Positions 50,647 through 59,754 of a stretch of DNA of 64,000 nt are shown one piece after another (positions within the stretch are counted from its first letter, which is position 1; each line of letters starts with the position of its first letter). The notes beneath the pieces were generated by a model. That model had not been told where the DNA came from. It did not search any database and worked only from the letters and a program-made list of their open reading frames with translations. Made by a program: the position numbers and the translations under genes. Source of the stretch: Weizmannia acidilactici (GTDB lineage: Bacteria; Bacillota; Bacilli; Bacillales; Bacillaceae_C); contig NZ_BKZP01000013.1 of assembly GCF_008974185.1 (NCBI RefSeq), positions 16,835-80,834 on the forward strand, given 5' to 3'.

Positions 50647-51240
50647 GTGAAAAAAAATAAACCGAAATACAAACAGATTATAGATGCAGCAGTGGTGGTT
50701 ATAGCGCAACACGGCTATCATCAAGCTCAGGTGTCAAAAATTGCAAAACAGGCGGGGGTAGCAGACGGAACGATCTACTTGTATTTCAAAAACAAAGAAG
50801 ACATCCTTATTTCTTTGTTTGAAGAAAAAATGCAATTATTTATTGAAAATATTTCTGATTTTATTGAAGGGGATTACAGCCCTTCCGAGAAATTGCTGAA
50901 AATGATCGAAAACCACTTCAAAATACTGTCAAGCGACCATAATTTGGCGGTTGTCACGCAATTGGAATTAAGGCAAACGAACAAAGATTTGCGGTTAAAA
51001 ATCAACAGTGTGCTGAAAGAGTATTTGACGCTCGTTGACAAAATTATCCGCGAAGGGATGGAAACGGGAGAATTTGATCCGGAGCTTGATGTCCGGCTGG
51101 TGCGGCAGATGATTTTTGGGACAGTAGACGAAACGGTGACAACATGGGTGATGAACGAAGGAAAATACAATCTCGTTTCATTAGCTGCACCCGTCCATCA
51201 CTTAATCATTAACGGCTGCGGCAGGAAAAAGGCGGTTTAG
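50647..51240 (+). CDS. fadR: Fatty acid degradation repressor FadR (TetR family)
   Basis: FadR represses beta-oxidation genes and is released by long-chain acyl-CoA. The 197-residue protein has a TetR-type helix-turn-helix (about 29-48, VSKIAKQAGVADGTIYLYF) nearly identical to B. subtilis FadR and a ligand-binding domain with VVTQLELRQTNKDLR. The start is GTG at 50647 after AAAGGTG. The FadR palindrome upstream points to autorepression. Confidence 0.95.
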   Translation: MKKNKPKYKQIIDAAVVVIAQHGYHQAQVSKIAKQAGVADGTIYLYFKNKEDILISLFEEKMQLFIENISDFIEGDYSPSEKLLKMIENHFKILSSDHNLAVVTQLELRQTNKDLRLKINSVLKEYLTLVDKIIREGMETGEFDPELDVRLVRQMIFGTVDETVTTWVMNEGKYNLVSLAAPVHHLIINGCGRKKAV

Positions 51241-51283
51241 CTCCTGCCGGGCTTCCCATAAAAAGTGAGGGGGTAAAGACGGG

Positions 51284-52057
51284 ATGGAATACATCACAGT
51301 AAAGCGCGAGAACGCGGTCGCCTGCATCGAAATCAACAGGCCGCCTGCCAATGCGCTCGCACAGGCGCTTTTAAAAGAATTTGCGGAAGCGCTTGACCAA
51401 ATCGAAAATGATGCGGAAAGCCGGGTGGTGCTGATTTACGGTGTCGGGCGGTTTTTCTCCGCAGGTGCTGATATTAAAGAATTTGTCCAGTTGAGGGAAA
51501 GCGGCAGCTTCGATTCTCTGGCGGTTTCAGGCCAGAAATTGTTCGAAAAATTGGAAGCGTTCCCGAAACCGGTGATTGCAGCGATCCACGGCGCTGCGCT
51601 CGGCGGCGGTCTGGAACTGGCGATGGCCTGCCATATCCGCCTTGTAGCCGAGAATGCGAAGCTTGGACTGCCGGAGCTTCAGCTTGGGCTTGTGCCGGGA
51701 TTTGCAGGGACGCAACGGCTTCCAAGGTATGTCGGGCCCGGCAAAGCATTTGAAATGCTGTGGACTAGTGACCCGCTTACCGGAACCGAAGCGGTGCAGT
51801 GGGGGCTGGCCAACCATGCTTATAAGGAAGAAGAACTGCTTTCGAAAGCGAAAGCGCTCGCGGGAAAAATCGCAAAGAAAAGCCCGCTTGCCTTAAAAGC
51901 GTCTATTGAACTTGTAAACTATGCAAAGACAAATGAATATGAAAAAGGCCTGCAGCAGGAATCCGCCCGTTTTAAAGAGCTGTTCGGCTCGGAAGACGGA
52001 GAAGAAGGCATCAAAGCCTTTATCGAAAAAAGGGAGCCCCGTTTTACCGGGAAATAA
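51284..52057 (+). CDS. fadB: Enoyl-CoA hydratase
   Basis: FadB is the crotonase-fold hydratase of beta-oxidation, 257 residues. Oxyanion-hole motifs are FSAGADIKEF and AALGGGLELAMACHIR, with the catalytic Glu in GLPELQLGLVPGFAGTQRLPRY. The ATG at 51284 lies after GAGGGGG. It is second in fadR-fadB-etfB-etfA, after a gap of 43 bases. Confidence 0.94.
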   Translation: MEYITVKRENAVACIEINRPPANALAQALLKEFAEALDQIENDAESRVVLIYGVGRFFSAGADIKEFVQLRESGSFDSLAVSGQKLFEKLEAFPKPVIAAIHGAALGGGLELAMACHIRLVAENAKLGLPELQLGLVPGFAGTQRLPRYVGPGKAFEMLWTSDPLTGTEAVQWGLANHAYKEEELLSKAKALAGKIAKKSPLALKASIELVNYAKTNEYEKGLQQESARFKELFGSEDGEEGIKAFIEKREPRFTGK

Positions 52058-52121
52058 ATTATTCCTTATTATGTATGTGCTTAAATTATTAAATTTTGAA
52101 TATATTTGGGGAGGGACCGGC

Positions 52122-52895
52122 ATGAACATCTTTGTTTTATTAAAAAGAACATTTGACACAGAAGAAAAAATTACGACTTCAAACGGCCGTATTCAGGATG
52201 ATGGTGCGGAATATATTATCAACCCGTATGATGAATATGCCGTCGAAGAAGCCATCCAGCTTCGCGATGCGCACGGCGGAGAAGTGACCGTCGTAACGGT
52301 CGGTAATGAGGAAGCGGAAAAACAATTGCGGACGGCGCTGGCCATGGGCGCGGATAAAGCGGTGCTTATCAATATTGAGGATGATGTGGAATATAGCGAC
52401 CAGGTGACAACGGCAAAAGTGCTTGCCCGATATTTAAAAGAGCAGGAACCAGATCTGATTATCGGCGGAAACGTCGCCATTGACAATGCTTCCGGCCAGG
52501 TCGGACCGAGGGTGGCGGATCTGTTGGGCATCCCGTACGTGACCACGATTACAAACCTGGAAATCGACGGGGACAAGGTAACCGTAACAAGGGATGTGGA
52601 AGGGGATTCAGAAATCATCGAAACAACGCTTCCGTTGCTTGTCACGGCGCAGCAGGGCTTAAATGAGCCGCGCTATCCCTCGTTGCCCGGCATTATGAAG
52701 GCAAAGAAAAAGCCGCTGGTAGAACTCGAACTCGATGACCTCGATCTCGAAGAAGACGACGTTGAGCCGAAAACAAAAACGATCGAAGTATATTTGCCGC
52801 CGAAAAAAGAAGCGGGGAAAGTGCTTGAAGGCGAAATCTCCGATCAGGTAAAAGAACTCGTCCAATTGTTGCATAACGAAGCGAAAGTCATTTAA
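52122..52895 (+). CDS. etfB: Electron transfer flavoprotein subunit beta
   Basis: EtfB with EtfA accepts electrons from acyl-CoA dehydrogenase. The homologous start is ATG 52122 (MNIFVLLKRTFDTEEKI), well spaced after GGGGAGGG; the frame is open further upstream inside fadB but that is not coding. At 257 residues it has the AMP-binding domain and the recognition loop near DLLGIPYVTTITNLE. etfA follows after 27 bases. Confidence 0.95.
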   Translation: MNIFVLLKRTFDTEEKITTSNGRIQDDGAEYIINPYDEYAVEEAIQLRDAHGGEVTVVTVGNEEAEKQLRTALAMGADKAVLINIEDDVEYSDQVTTAKVLARYLKEQEPDLIIGGNVAIDNASGQVGPRVADLLGIPYVTTITNLEIDGDKVTVTRDVEGDSEIIETTLPLLVTAQQGLNEPRYPSLPGIMKAKKKPLVELELDDLDLEEDDVEPKTKTIEVYLPPKKEAGKVLEGEISDQVKELVQLLHNEAKVI

Positions 52896-52922
52896 TTGAA
52901 ATTGGTACTGGAGGGGAACAGA

Positions 52923-53903
52923 ATGAGTCGAAAAGTATTGGTACTCGGAGAAGTCCGCGATGGATCGCTCCGCAATGTGTCTTTTGAAGCTATTGCCGCA
53001 GGGAAAACGGTTGCGGAAGGCGGGGAAGTAGTCGGTGTTTTAATCGGGGATTCCGTTCAAAATTTGTGCAAAGATATGATTCAATACGGTGCTGACCGTG
53101 TTGTAGTTGTGGAAGACGGGAATCTAAAAAACTACTCTTCAGACGGTTTTTCGCAGGCCTTCCTTGCCATTGTTCATTCAGAAAATCCGGACGGCATCAT
53201 TTTCGGACATACCGCGCTCGGCAAAGATTTGGCGCCAAAAATTGCAAGCAAACTGGATGCCGGCCTCATTTCGGACGCGACAATCGTAGAAGCGGCGGGC
53301 GAACATGTTGTCTTTACCCGGCCGATTTATTCCGGTAAAGCATTTGAAAAGAAAATCATTACAGACGGCATCATTTTCGCCACTATCCGCCCGAACAATA
53401 TAAGCCCGCTTGAAAAAGATGAGTCCAGAACAGGGGATGTCCAAACGATTCAAGCGGAGATTAAAGATTTGCGAACCATTATAAAAGAAGTTATCCGTAA
53501 AGCGAGTGAAGGCGTTGACCTTTCTGAAGCGAAGGTGATCGTCTCCGGCGGCCGCGGCGTAAAAAGCGCGGAAGGCTTTAAACCGCTGAAAGAGCTTGCC
53601 GATGTGCTCGGCGGCGCGGTCGGGGCTTCACGCGGCGCATGCGATGCAGGCTACTGCGATTATTCCTTGCAAATCGGGCAAACCGGGAAGGTTGTTACTC
53701 CGGACCTGTACATTGCGTGCGGCATTTCGGGCGCGATCCAGCATCTGGCCGGCATGTCCAATTCAAAAGTCATTGTCGCCATCAACAAAGACCCGGAAGC
53801 CAATATTTTTAACGTGGCGGACTATGGCATTGTCGGCGACCTGTTTGAAGTCGTGCCGCTTTTGACGGAAGAATTCAAAAAATTAAAAGTCACGACGGCA
53901 TAA
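52923..53903 (+). CDS. etfA: Electron transfer flavoprotein subunit alpha
   Basis: EtfA binds FAD and passes electrons to the respiratory chain. The ATG at 52923, eight bases after GGAGG, gives 326 residues. The C-terminal FAD domain carries [54 protein letters not shown] and [10 protein letters not shown], the family signature. It is the last gene of the operon. Confidence 0.96.
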   Translation: MSRKVLVLGEVRDGSLRNVSFEAIAAGKTVAEGGEVVGVLIGDSVQNLCKDMIQYGADRVVVVEDGNLKNYSSDGFSQAFLAIVHSENPDGIIFGHTALGKDLAPKIASKLDAGLISDATIVEAAGEHVVFTRPIYSGKAFEKKIITDGIIFATIRPNNISPLEKDESRTGDVQTIQAEIKDLRTIIKEVIRKASEGVDLSEAKVIVSGGRGVKSAEGFKPLKELADVLGGAVGASRGACDAGYCDYSLQIGQTGKVVTPDLYIACGISGAIQHLAGMSNSKVIVAINKDPEANIFNVADYGIVGDLFEVVPLLTEEFKKLKVTTA

Positions 53904-53909
53904 CCAAAA

Positions 53910-53938
53910 GGGCTTGGGCGGCAGATTCCCCCAGGCCC
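53910..53938 (+). terminator. Possible terminator after etfA
   Basis: GGGCTTGGG (53910-53918) pairs with CCCAGGCCC (53930-53938, one wobble). The T tract is poor (TGCTTTATG). Confidence 0.45.
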
Positions 53939-54024
53939 TGCTTTATGTTGGAAATTCATGCAAAAAGGGTATAAAATAATAAAATCATTACTGCATTTTT
54001 TGGGTGAATGATTCAAACATAACA

Positions 54025-54054
54025 TTCGCATCATATGGAAAAGGATGATATACT
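54025..54054 (+). promoter_or_regulatory. Candidate promoter of trxA
   Basis: TGATATACT (54046-54054) is an extended -10, with TTCGCA (54025-54030) at an 18-nt spacing. It lies 44 nt before trxA. Stress control of trxA known in B. subtilis could not be read from the sequence. Confidence 0.5.
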
Positions 54055-54097
54055 TATCATCAGCAGTAATAGTTTGACTTAGGAGGGTTTTATCAAT

Positions 54098-54412
54098 ATG
54101 GCAATTACTCATGCAACTGACGCTACTTTCGAACAGGAAGTCAGCGAAGGTTTGGTTTTAACGGACTTTTGGGCAACTTGGTGCGGTCCGTGCAAAATGA
54201 TTGCACCGGTTTTGGAAGAAATTGACGCAGAAATGGGCGACAAAGTCAAAATCGTAAAAGTGGATGTCGATGAAAACCAGAAAACTGCAAGCAAATTCGG
54301 GATTATGAGCATTCCGACGCTTGTCGTAATGAAAGACGGCAAACAGGTTGACAAAGTAATTGGTTACCAACCGAAAGAAGCTTTGGAAGAATTAGTGAAA
54401 AAACATTTATAA
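54098..54412 (+). CDS. trxA: Thioredoxin
   Basis: TrxA is the 104-residue dithiol reductant of the cytosol. The active site is WCGPC (Trp28 to Cys32), and the cis-proline is in [11 protein letters not shown]. The ATG at 54098 follows AGGAGGG. It is a single gene with its own promoter and terminator. Confidence 0.97.
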   Translation: MAITHATDATFEQEVSEGLVLTDFWATWCGPCKMIAPVLEEIDAEMGDKVKIVKVDVDENQKTASKFGIMSIPTLVVMKDGKQVDKVIGYQPKEALEELVKKHL

Positions 54413-54425
54413 TCCATGCATGTCG

Positions 54426-54455
54426 AATCCGGGTCAGAAATGGCTCGGATTTTTT
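54426..54455 (+). terminator. Terminator after trxA
   Basis: AATCCG (54426-54431) pairs with CGGATT (54446-54451), followed by TTTT. Confidence 0.7.
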
Positions 54456-54484
54456 ACAGATCGCAATATTTGAGGTGAGAGAAA

Positions 54485-56257
54485 TTGAACGATACCATCC
54501 GCAATAAACTCGCCCTCCTACCCGATCAGCCTGGCTGCTATTTAATGAAAGACAGGCAGGGGACCGTCATCTATGTTGGGAAAGCCAAAATTCTAAAAAA
54601 TCGTGTCCGCTCTTACTTCACCGGTTCGCACGATGGAAAAACACAGCGGCTTGTGAGTGAGATCGAAGACTTTGAATATATTGTCACTTCATCCAATATC
54701 GAGGCCCTCATTCTTGAAATCAACCTGATCAAAAAGTATGATCCGAAATACAACGTCATGCTGAAGGACGACAAAACGTATCCGTATATCAAACTGACGC
54801 ATGAACGGCATCCGCGCCTGATCACGACCCGGAAAGTGAAAAAAGATAAGGGAAAATATTTCGGGCCGTATCCGAATGTCCAAGCTGCTAACGAAACAAA
54901 AAAGCTGCTTGACCGGCTGTATCCTTTAAGGAAATGCACCAATCTCCCAGATCGCGTTTGCCTTTACTACCACATGGGCCAATGCCTGGCGCCGTGCGTG
55001 AATGAGGTCAAAGAAGAAACGTACAAAGAAATTACCTATGAAATCACCCGTTTTTTGAACGGGGGTTATACTGAAATCAAAAAAGAATTGGAGCAAAAAA
55101 TGCATGCCGCCGCGGAAAGGCTGGAATTCGAGCGGGCGAAAGAATACCGCGATCAGATCGCCAATATTGAAATGACGATGGAAAAGCAGAAAATTACGAT
55201 GACCGATTTTACCGACCGCGACATTCTCGGCTATGCGGTTGATAAGGGCTGGATGTGTGTCCAGGTGTTTTTTATGCGTCAGGGGAAGCTGATCGAACGG
55301 GATGTTTCATTGTTTCCGATTTACGATGAACCGGAAGAAGAATTTCTAAGCTATCTCGGCCAGTTTTATGCAAAACCGGAGCATATCAAGCCGAAAGAAG
55401 TGCTGATCACTGAAAAAGCGGACCGGGAACTGGCGGAACAGTTATTGGAAACAAAAGTGCTACAGCCAAAAAAGGGGCAGAAGCATGAACTCGTGCTGAT
55501 GGCCGAAAAAAATGCCGCGATTGCCTTGAAAGAAAAATTTGCCTTGATTGAACGCGATGAAGAACGGACCATCAAAGCTGTCGAAAATCTCGGGGAAAAG
55601 CTCGGCATCTACACGCCGCACCGCATTGAAGCTTTCGATAACTCCAATATCCAGGGTACGAACCCTGTTTCGGCCATGGTCGTGTTTATTGACGGAAAAG
55701 CGGCGAAAAAGGAATACCGGAAATATAAAATTAAAACCGTGGAAGGGCCGGATGATTATGAATCGATGCGGGAAGTTGTCCGCCGCCGCTATACCCGCGC
55801 CCTGAAAGAAAAATTGCCGCTTCCGGATCTTATTATCATCGACGGCGGAAAAGGGCAGATTGATGCGGCAAGGGATGTGCTGGAAAACGAATTGGGGCTT
55901 AAGATCCCGATCGGGGGGCTGGCAAAAGACGAAAAGCACAATACTTCGCAGCTTCTGTTCGGAGATCCGCTCGAAATTGTGCCGCTTGACCGGAACAGCC
56001 AGGAATTTTATCTGCTCCAGCGCATTCAGGATGAAGTGCACCGTTTTGCCATTACGTTCCACAGGGAATTGCGCGGAAAATCCGCATTCCAGTCAATTTT
56101 GGACGACATCCCGGGCATTGGGCCGAAACGGAAAAAACAGCTGCTCCGGCATTTTGGATCCGTCAAAAAAATAAAAGAAGCCAAACCCGAAGAATTTATT
56201 GAAATCGGGATCCCACGGCCGGTTACTGAAATATTAATCAAAAAATTACAAGAATAG
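54485..56257 (+). CDS. uvrC: Excinuclease ABC subunit C
   Basis: UvrC makes both incisions in nucleotide excision repair. The 590-residue protein has the N-terminal GIY-YIG domain ([20 protein letters not shown]), the Cys-bearing region ([21 protein letters not shown]), the UVR helix for UvrB contact (about 200-235), the RNase H-like endonuclease domain with [17 protein letters not shown] and IIDGGKGQ, and C-terminal helix-hairpin-helix motifs ([18 protein letters not shown]). The start is TTG at 54485 after GAGGTG. Confidence 0.96.
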   Translation: MNDTIRNKLALLPDQPGCYLMKDRQGTVIYVGKAKILKNRVRSYFTGSHDGKTQRLVSEIEDFEYIVTSSNIEALILEINLIKKYDPKYNVMLKDDKTYPYIKLTHERHPRLITTRKVKKDKGKYFGPYPNVQAANETKKLLDRLYPLRKCTNLPDRVCLYYHMGQCLAPCVNEVKEETYKEITYEITRFLNGGYTEIKKELEQKMHAAAERLEFERAKEYRDQIANIEMTMEKQKITMTDFTDRDILGYAVDKGWMCVQVFFMRQGKLIERDVSLFPIYDEPEEEFLSYLGQFYAKPEHIKPKEVLITEKADRELAEQLLETKVLQPKKGQKHELVLMAEKNAAIALKEKFALIERDEERTIKAVENLGEKLGIYTPHRIEAFDNSNIQGTNPVSAMVVFIDGKAAKKEYRKYKIKTVEGPDDYESMREVVRRRYTRALKEKLPLPDLIIIDGGKGQIDAARDVLENELGLKIPIGGLAKDEKHNTSQLLFGDPLEIVPLDRNSQEFYLLQRIQDEVHRFAITFHRELRGKSAFQSILDDIPGIGPKRKKQLLRHFGSVKKIKEAKPEEFIEIGIPRPVTEILIKKLQE

Positions 56258-56313
56258 CCTAGCCGAAGTTTTCAGTTTGTGTTATAATCGTTGTAAAATT
56301 TCATATTGCTACT

Positions 56314-56342
56314 TTGTTAGGGGATTGTTGGCCGTTTATAAT
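56314..56342 (+). promoter_or_regulatory. Sigma A promoter of lysC
   Basis: TTGTTA (56314-56319) and TATAAT (56337-56342) are 17 nt apart. Another extended -10 (TGTTATAAT, 56280-56288) lies upstream. Transcription from the first would begin near 56349, shortly before the riboswitch. Confidence 0.7.
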
Positions 56343-56387
56343 GCGGTACCGTTGCAGCGGCCGGCAGTTTTTCATCAGAGCATTTTC

Positions 56388-56565
56388 GTTCATGATAGAG
56401 GCGCGGGGCTTAAGAGTAAAGGGCCGGAGAAGATTGGGCTTCTGTGAAGGTTCTTGAAAGGAAGTTCCGCCGAAGTGAAAATGGCCTCAATGCCATTTTT
56501 GCTGGTTCTGTATTGAAGAAATCCAGAACTGTCAAGATGGAATATCTTGGAGCGCTATCTCATAA
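56388..56565 (+). ncRNA. Lysine riboswitch (L box) aptamer
   Basis: The closing helix pairs GATAG (56394-56398) with CTATC (56555-56559). The conserved GAGGCGC...AAGAGTAA stretch follows at 56397-56418, with GCCGAAG at 56469-56475 and GTCAAG at 56531-56536, in the usual order for lysine aptamers. With the terminator at 56591-56627 it would stop lysC transcription when lysine is bound. Confidence 0.9.
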
Positions 56566-56590
56566 AAGTGACTGCGTACCCGCGTATTCA

Positions 56591-56627
56591 AAAGCAATGA
56601 GATATCCGTTCTCATTGCTTTTTTTGG
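56591..56627 (+). terminator. Lysine riboswitch terminator
   Basis: AAAGCAATGAG (56591-56601) pairs perfectly with CTCATTGCTTT (56611-56621), followed by TTTT, about 105 nt before lysC. Confidence 0.88.
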
Positions 56628-56732
56628 TCGGGCAGGCCTTGCCGGTGCCAATACCGGAAAGGCGCAGTCAAATCGCTTTTGCTTTGAATGGTAGCCTCAT
56701 ACATCACAAATAGAAGAAGGTAGGCGGCATAA

Positions 56733-57962
56733 TTGGGAATCATTGTTCAAAAATTTGGGGGAACTTCAGTCGGAAATGTGGAAAGAATCAAAAATACGGT
56801 GAACCGTATTATCGAAGAAAAAGAGAAAGGAAATGATGTTGTTGTCGTCGTTTCTGCCATGGGCAAGACGACCGACCAGCTTGTTTCTCTGGCAAATGAG
56901 CTTTCTTCCTATCCTGCAAAGCGGGAGATGGACATGCTTTTGTCCACCGGCGAGCAGGTAACCATTTCACTGGTTGCCATGGCATTAATTGACAGGGGCT
57001 ATGATGCCGTTTCCTATACCGGTTGGCAGGCTGGCATCGTGACTGAAGCGGTGCACGGGAATGCCCGAATTTTGGAAATCCGCACCGATAAAATCAAATC
57101 CCATTTGGAAAAAGGGCAGATTGTGATTGTAGCGGGATTCCAGGGTGTTACCGAAGAGGGTGAAATTACGACACTGGGCAGGGGCGGTTCGGATACAACG
57201 TCGGTCGCGCTCGCTGCGGCATTGCATGCGGACCGCTGCATCATTTTTACGGATGTAACAGGCGTATTTACATCCGATCCGCGCTATATACCGAATGCCC
57301 GGAAGCTTCAGGCTATATCGTATGATGAAATGCTTGAGCTTGCGAATCTTGGTGCCGGCGTATTACATGCCCGGGCTGTGGAATTTGCCAAAAATTTCTC
57401 GGTTCCGCTTGAGGTCTGCTCCAGTTTGGAAAAAGTTGAAGGTACGTTCATTGAGGAGGAAGTTGCAGTGGAGAAAAATTTAATCGTCCGCGGTGTGGCA
57501 TTTGAAGACGCCATTACAAGAGTCACTATTTTCGGGTTGGAGAACGGGTTCCGCAATTTATCGGATATTTTCACGATTCTGGCGGACCATCATATTGATG
57601 TGGACATCATTATCCAAAACCAGACGGCTGACAATAAAACTTATTTATCCTTTTCCATTAAAGATAAAGATTTGAAAGATACAGCCGATATTTTGGAATT
57701 CAATAAAGCACGGCTTGGTATTGACCATTTTGAAACGGAAACGGGCCTTGCAAAGGTGTCGATCATCGGCTCGGGCATGGTTTCCAATCCGGGTGTTGCG
57801 GCGAAAATGTTTCAGGTTCTTGCAGATAACGGAATTGCCATTAAAATGATCAGCACTTCTGAAATCAAAGTTTCCACCGTCGTTGACGAAAAAGAAATGA
57901 TCCGTGCGGCGCAATGCCTACACAACGCATTTGAACTCGATGCCGTGGAGCAAAATATTTAA
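56733..57962 (+). CDS. lysC: Aspartokinase II, alpha subunit
   Basis: LysC phosphorylates aspartate, the first step towards lysine, diaminopimelate (cell wall, dipicolinate) and threonine. The start is TTG at 56733 after GAAGGTAGGCGG. The 409 residues have the kinase domain (VQKFGGTSVGN at the start, TTLGRGGSDTT near 150) and two ACT regulatory domains (about 265-400). It is controlled by the lysine riboswitch. As in B. subtilis, the 3' part also encodes the beta subunit from an internal start. Confidence 0.96.
   Translation: MGIIVQKFGGTSVGNVERIKNTVNRIIEEKEKGNDVVVVVSAMGKTTDQLVSLANELSSYPAKREMDMLLSTGEQVTISLVAMALIDRGYDAVSYTGWQAGIVTEAVHGNARILEIRTDKIKSHLEKGQIVIVAGFQGVTEEGEITTLGRGGSDTTSVALAAALHADRCIIFTDVTGVFTSDPRYIPNARKLQAISYDEMLELANLGAGVLHARAVEFAKNFSVPLEVCSSLEKVEGTFIEEEVAVEKNLIVRGVAFEDAITRVTIFGLENGFRNLSDIFTILADHHIDVDIIIQNQTADNKTYLSFSIKDKDLKDTADILEFNKARLGIDHFETETGLAKVSIIGSGMVSNPGVAAKMFQVLADNGIAIKMISTSEIKVSTVVDEKEMIRAAQCLHNAFELDAVEQNI
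57468..57962 (+). CDS. Aspartokinase II, beta subunit from an internal in-frame start
   Basis: GAGGAGGA at 57453-57460 lies seven bases before an in-frame GTG at 57468 (codon 246 of lysC), giving MEKNLIVRGVAFED and 164 residues made of the two ACT domains. In B. subtilis the beta subunit of aspartokinase II begins at the same codon position, and the holoenzyme is alpha2beta2. The internal ribosome binding site is as strong as that of the full-length gene. Confidence 0.8.
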   Translation: MEKNLIVRGVAFEDAITRVTIFGLENGFRNLSDIFTILADHHIDVDIIIQNQTADNKTYLSFSIKDKDLKDTADILEFNKARLGIDHFETETGLAKVSIIGSGMVSNPGVAAKMFQVLADNGIAIKMISTSEIKVSTVVDEKEMIRAAQCLHNAFELDAVEQNI

Positions 57963-57985
57963 AAGAAAGGTTATTCGTGATCAAT

Positions 57986-58111
57986 GTTGATGATCGCGAA
58001 ATCCGCTTCGCTAATGACGCGTCCGCGGGCCGCCCCGCCGAATACCACGGCATGTGGGCTCTCTTCTTGTCCGCTTATTCCGCGGGAGTCCCAGAATTAG
58101 TGATCATCAAC
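57986..58111. repeat. Intergenic repeat bounded by 10-bp inverted ends
   Basis: GTTGATGATC (57986-57995) and GATCATCAAC (58102-58111) flank a 126-bp GC-rich core. The core (CGCGAAATCCGCT, CCCCGCC, then TTCTTGTCCGCTTATTCCGC and GAGTC) matches the copy at 63813-63943 in the same order, and less well the copies at 23432-23522 and 13198-13285. It sits between lysC and its terminator, so it would be transcribed. It looks like a dispersed non-coding repeat. Confidence 0.65.
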
Positions 58112-58135
58112 AATAAAATTTAACAGAGCCAAAAG

Positions 58136-58168
58136 AAAAAGCAGGGGCCGGTTGCCCCCTGCTTTTTG
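58136..58168. terminator. Bidirectional terminator between lysC and yslB
   Basis: AAAAAGCAGGGGC pairs with GCCCCCTGCTTTTT; A- and T-rich flanks allow use by both convergent genes. Confidence 0.85.
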
Positions 58169-58174
58169 CACTTT

Positions 58175-58624
58175 TTATTCGCCGGATGGGTCTTTTTGGT
58201 CCCACTGCACGGTAATGCGTACTTTTTTTGCTTTTTTCATCACTTCTTCCGCAGCTTCCGTAATCAGTTTTTTCTGCATTCGGTACTGTTCGGCCAAAAA
58301 ACCTGCTTCAAGCTTAAAGGTGGATTCCCGGCCAATTTCCAGCTGCCTGCCGATGATCGGGCCGGCGAGCTCAAATTCGATTCTGTATTTCTCTTCTTTT
58401 TTTATTGTTAAGGTTCCCCATCCTGCTTCATGAAAAAAAGAAACAATCTCATCAAAGGTGATCAGCGGGAATTTCCTTGCTAAATGTTTTCCTGCCCAAT
58501 ATAAAATATCGGGTGTTTCTTTGCCGAGAATTTCCGGAATTAATATATCACGCATCAGCTCGTACCCGAAAGCGGGCACCGTCAGCTGCTCAGCCGCTGT
58601 ATCGTTGCCAGTAGAAGATTTCAC
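58175..58624 (-). CDS. yslB: DUF2507 family protein YslB
   Basis: This 149-residue soluble protein has no membrane segment or signal peptide. It resembles B. subtilis YslB, of the DUF2507 family related to the V4R/heme-NO-sensor-like fold; its function is unknown. The start is GTG at 58624 with GAGGGG upstream. It lies between lysC and sdhC in the opposite direction, as in B. subtilis. Confidence 0.85.
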   Translation of the reverse strand: MKSSTGNDTAAEQLTVPAFGYELMRDILIPEILGKETPDILYWAGKHLARKFPLITFDEIVSFFHEAGWGTLTIKKEEKYRIEFELAGPIIGRQLEIGRESTFKLEAGFLAEQYRMQKKLITEAAEEVMKKAKKVRITVQWDQKDPSGE

Positions 58625-58934
58625 GCGATTCCCCTCTTTCTTATATGCTATATTATATACAAAATAAATCCGGACTTAAAAGGCATTTTTATAAAATATG
58701 TATAAAAACAAACGATTTCCGGCCGCGTTCCGGAACCGGGGAGAGCACTTCAAGCAGTTTACCGCATTTCTATTAAAATTTTATTAAAATATGCAGCCTA
58801 TGGATAAAAATTCCTATTTAATACAAATATCATGTTGAGTATACACTATTCTAAAAAAATGATTAAAAAATGGGATATCGTAATAAAAAGACAAATTAGT
58901 AGCATTTTTGGCGCATTTTTATGAATGCGTTTCC

Positions 58935-58963
58935 TTGACGTGCCCATTTGTCGGGAGTACAAT
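58935..58963 (+). promoter_or_regulatory. Sigma A promoter of sdhCAB
   Basis: TTGACG (58935-58940) and TACAAT (58958-58963) are 17 nt apart. Transcription would begin near 58970, giving a leader of about 95 nt. The stretch 58625-58930 before it is AT-rich and shows nothing I recognise. Confidence 0.75.
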
Positions 58964-58992
58964 AAAACTGTCACATAATTGTTATAAAAACA

Positions 58993-59038
58993 TTTATGCA
59001 AAAAGAAAGCATGATTGATATTGTTTTCTTTGCATAAA
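58993..59038 (+). promoter_or_regulatory. Large stem-loop in the sdhC leader
   Basis: TTTATGCAAA (58993-59002) pairs perfectly with TTTGCATAAA (59029-59038), and GAAA/TTTC extends it past an AA bulge. It ends 10 nt before the AAAGGGGG ribosome binding site. Leaders of sdh in B. subtilis affect mRNA stability and sRNA control; a similar role here is inferred. Confidence 0.65.
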
Positions 59039-59064
59039 TTCACACTACAAAGGGGGATACACTT

Positions 59065-59673
59065 GTGGCTGGAAACCGAGAGTTTTATCACCGCAAACTG
59101 CATTCTTTGTTGGGTGTCTTTCCAATCGGCTTGTTTTTAGTCATACATTTGACAGTAAACCACTATGCAGTAGACGGAGCCGCTTCATTCAACAAAGCAG
59201 CAAACTTTATGGAACATTTGCCGTACCTTCTGTTTCTGGAAGTGGTACTCATCTATTTGCCGCTCTTGTTCCACGCGATTTACGGCTTGTACATTGCGTT
59301 TACCGCTTCAAGCAATGTAGGGAGATTGGGGTATTTCAGGAACTGGATGTACCTGATGCAAAGGATCAGCGGTGTGCTGGTACTGATTTTTCTTGTATTT
59401 CATATCTATGAAACCCGTATTCAAATGGCACTCGGCAAACCATTAAATTTTGATTTGATGGCAAACCTGCTATCCAATCCATGGATGCTTGCCTGGTACA
59501 TAATTGGGACAGTGGCTGCCATATTCCATTTTTCTAACGGCCTGTGGAGTTTCCTCGTCAGCTGGGGCATTACGCAGTCACAGCGTTCGCAGCAGATTTC
59601 CACTTATGTGATGGTCGTTGTGTTTGTGCTGCTGTCGATTGTCGACGTTAGAGCTTTATTAGCATTTGCATAA
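59065..59673 (+). CDS. sdhC: Succinate dehydrogenase cytochrome b558 subunit
   Basis: SdhC anchors the complex in the membrane and binds two hemes. The 202-residue protein has five membrane segments (SLLGVFPIGLFLVIHL, LLFLEVVLIYLPLLFHAIYG, a segment around ISGVLVLIFLVFHIYE, IIGTVAAIFHFSNGLWSF, and YVMVVVFVLLSIVDV) with the expected His residues (HSLLG, IHLTVN, FHAIYG, FHIYE, FHFSNG). The start is GTG at 59065, eight bases after GGGGG. It heads sdhCAB. Confidence 0.96.
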   Translation: MAGNREFYHRKLHSLLGVFPIGLFLVIHLTVNHYAVDGAASFNKAANFMEHLPYLLFLEVVLIYLPLLFHAIYGLYIAFTASSNVGRLGYFRNWMYLMQRISGVLVLIFLVFHIYETRIQMALGKPLNFDLMANLLSNPWMLAWYIIGTVAAIFHFSNGLWSFLVSWGITQSQRSQQISTYVMVVVFVLLSIVDVRALLAFA

Positions 59674-59754
59674 TGAAAACGATTGATAAACGGAAGATTG
59701 ATTGTTTGGCAGATTGAGAGATATGCATCAAGTATGTAGAGGGAGTGAATCGCG

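Noticed and set aside
56444..56713. A 90-codon frame over the lysine riboswitch
   Set aside because: It lies within the aptamer and terminator, whose conserved structure explains the sequence.
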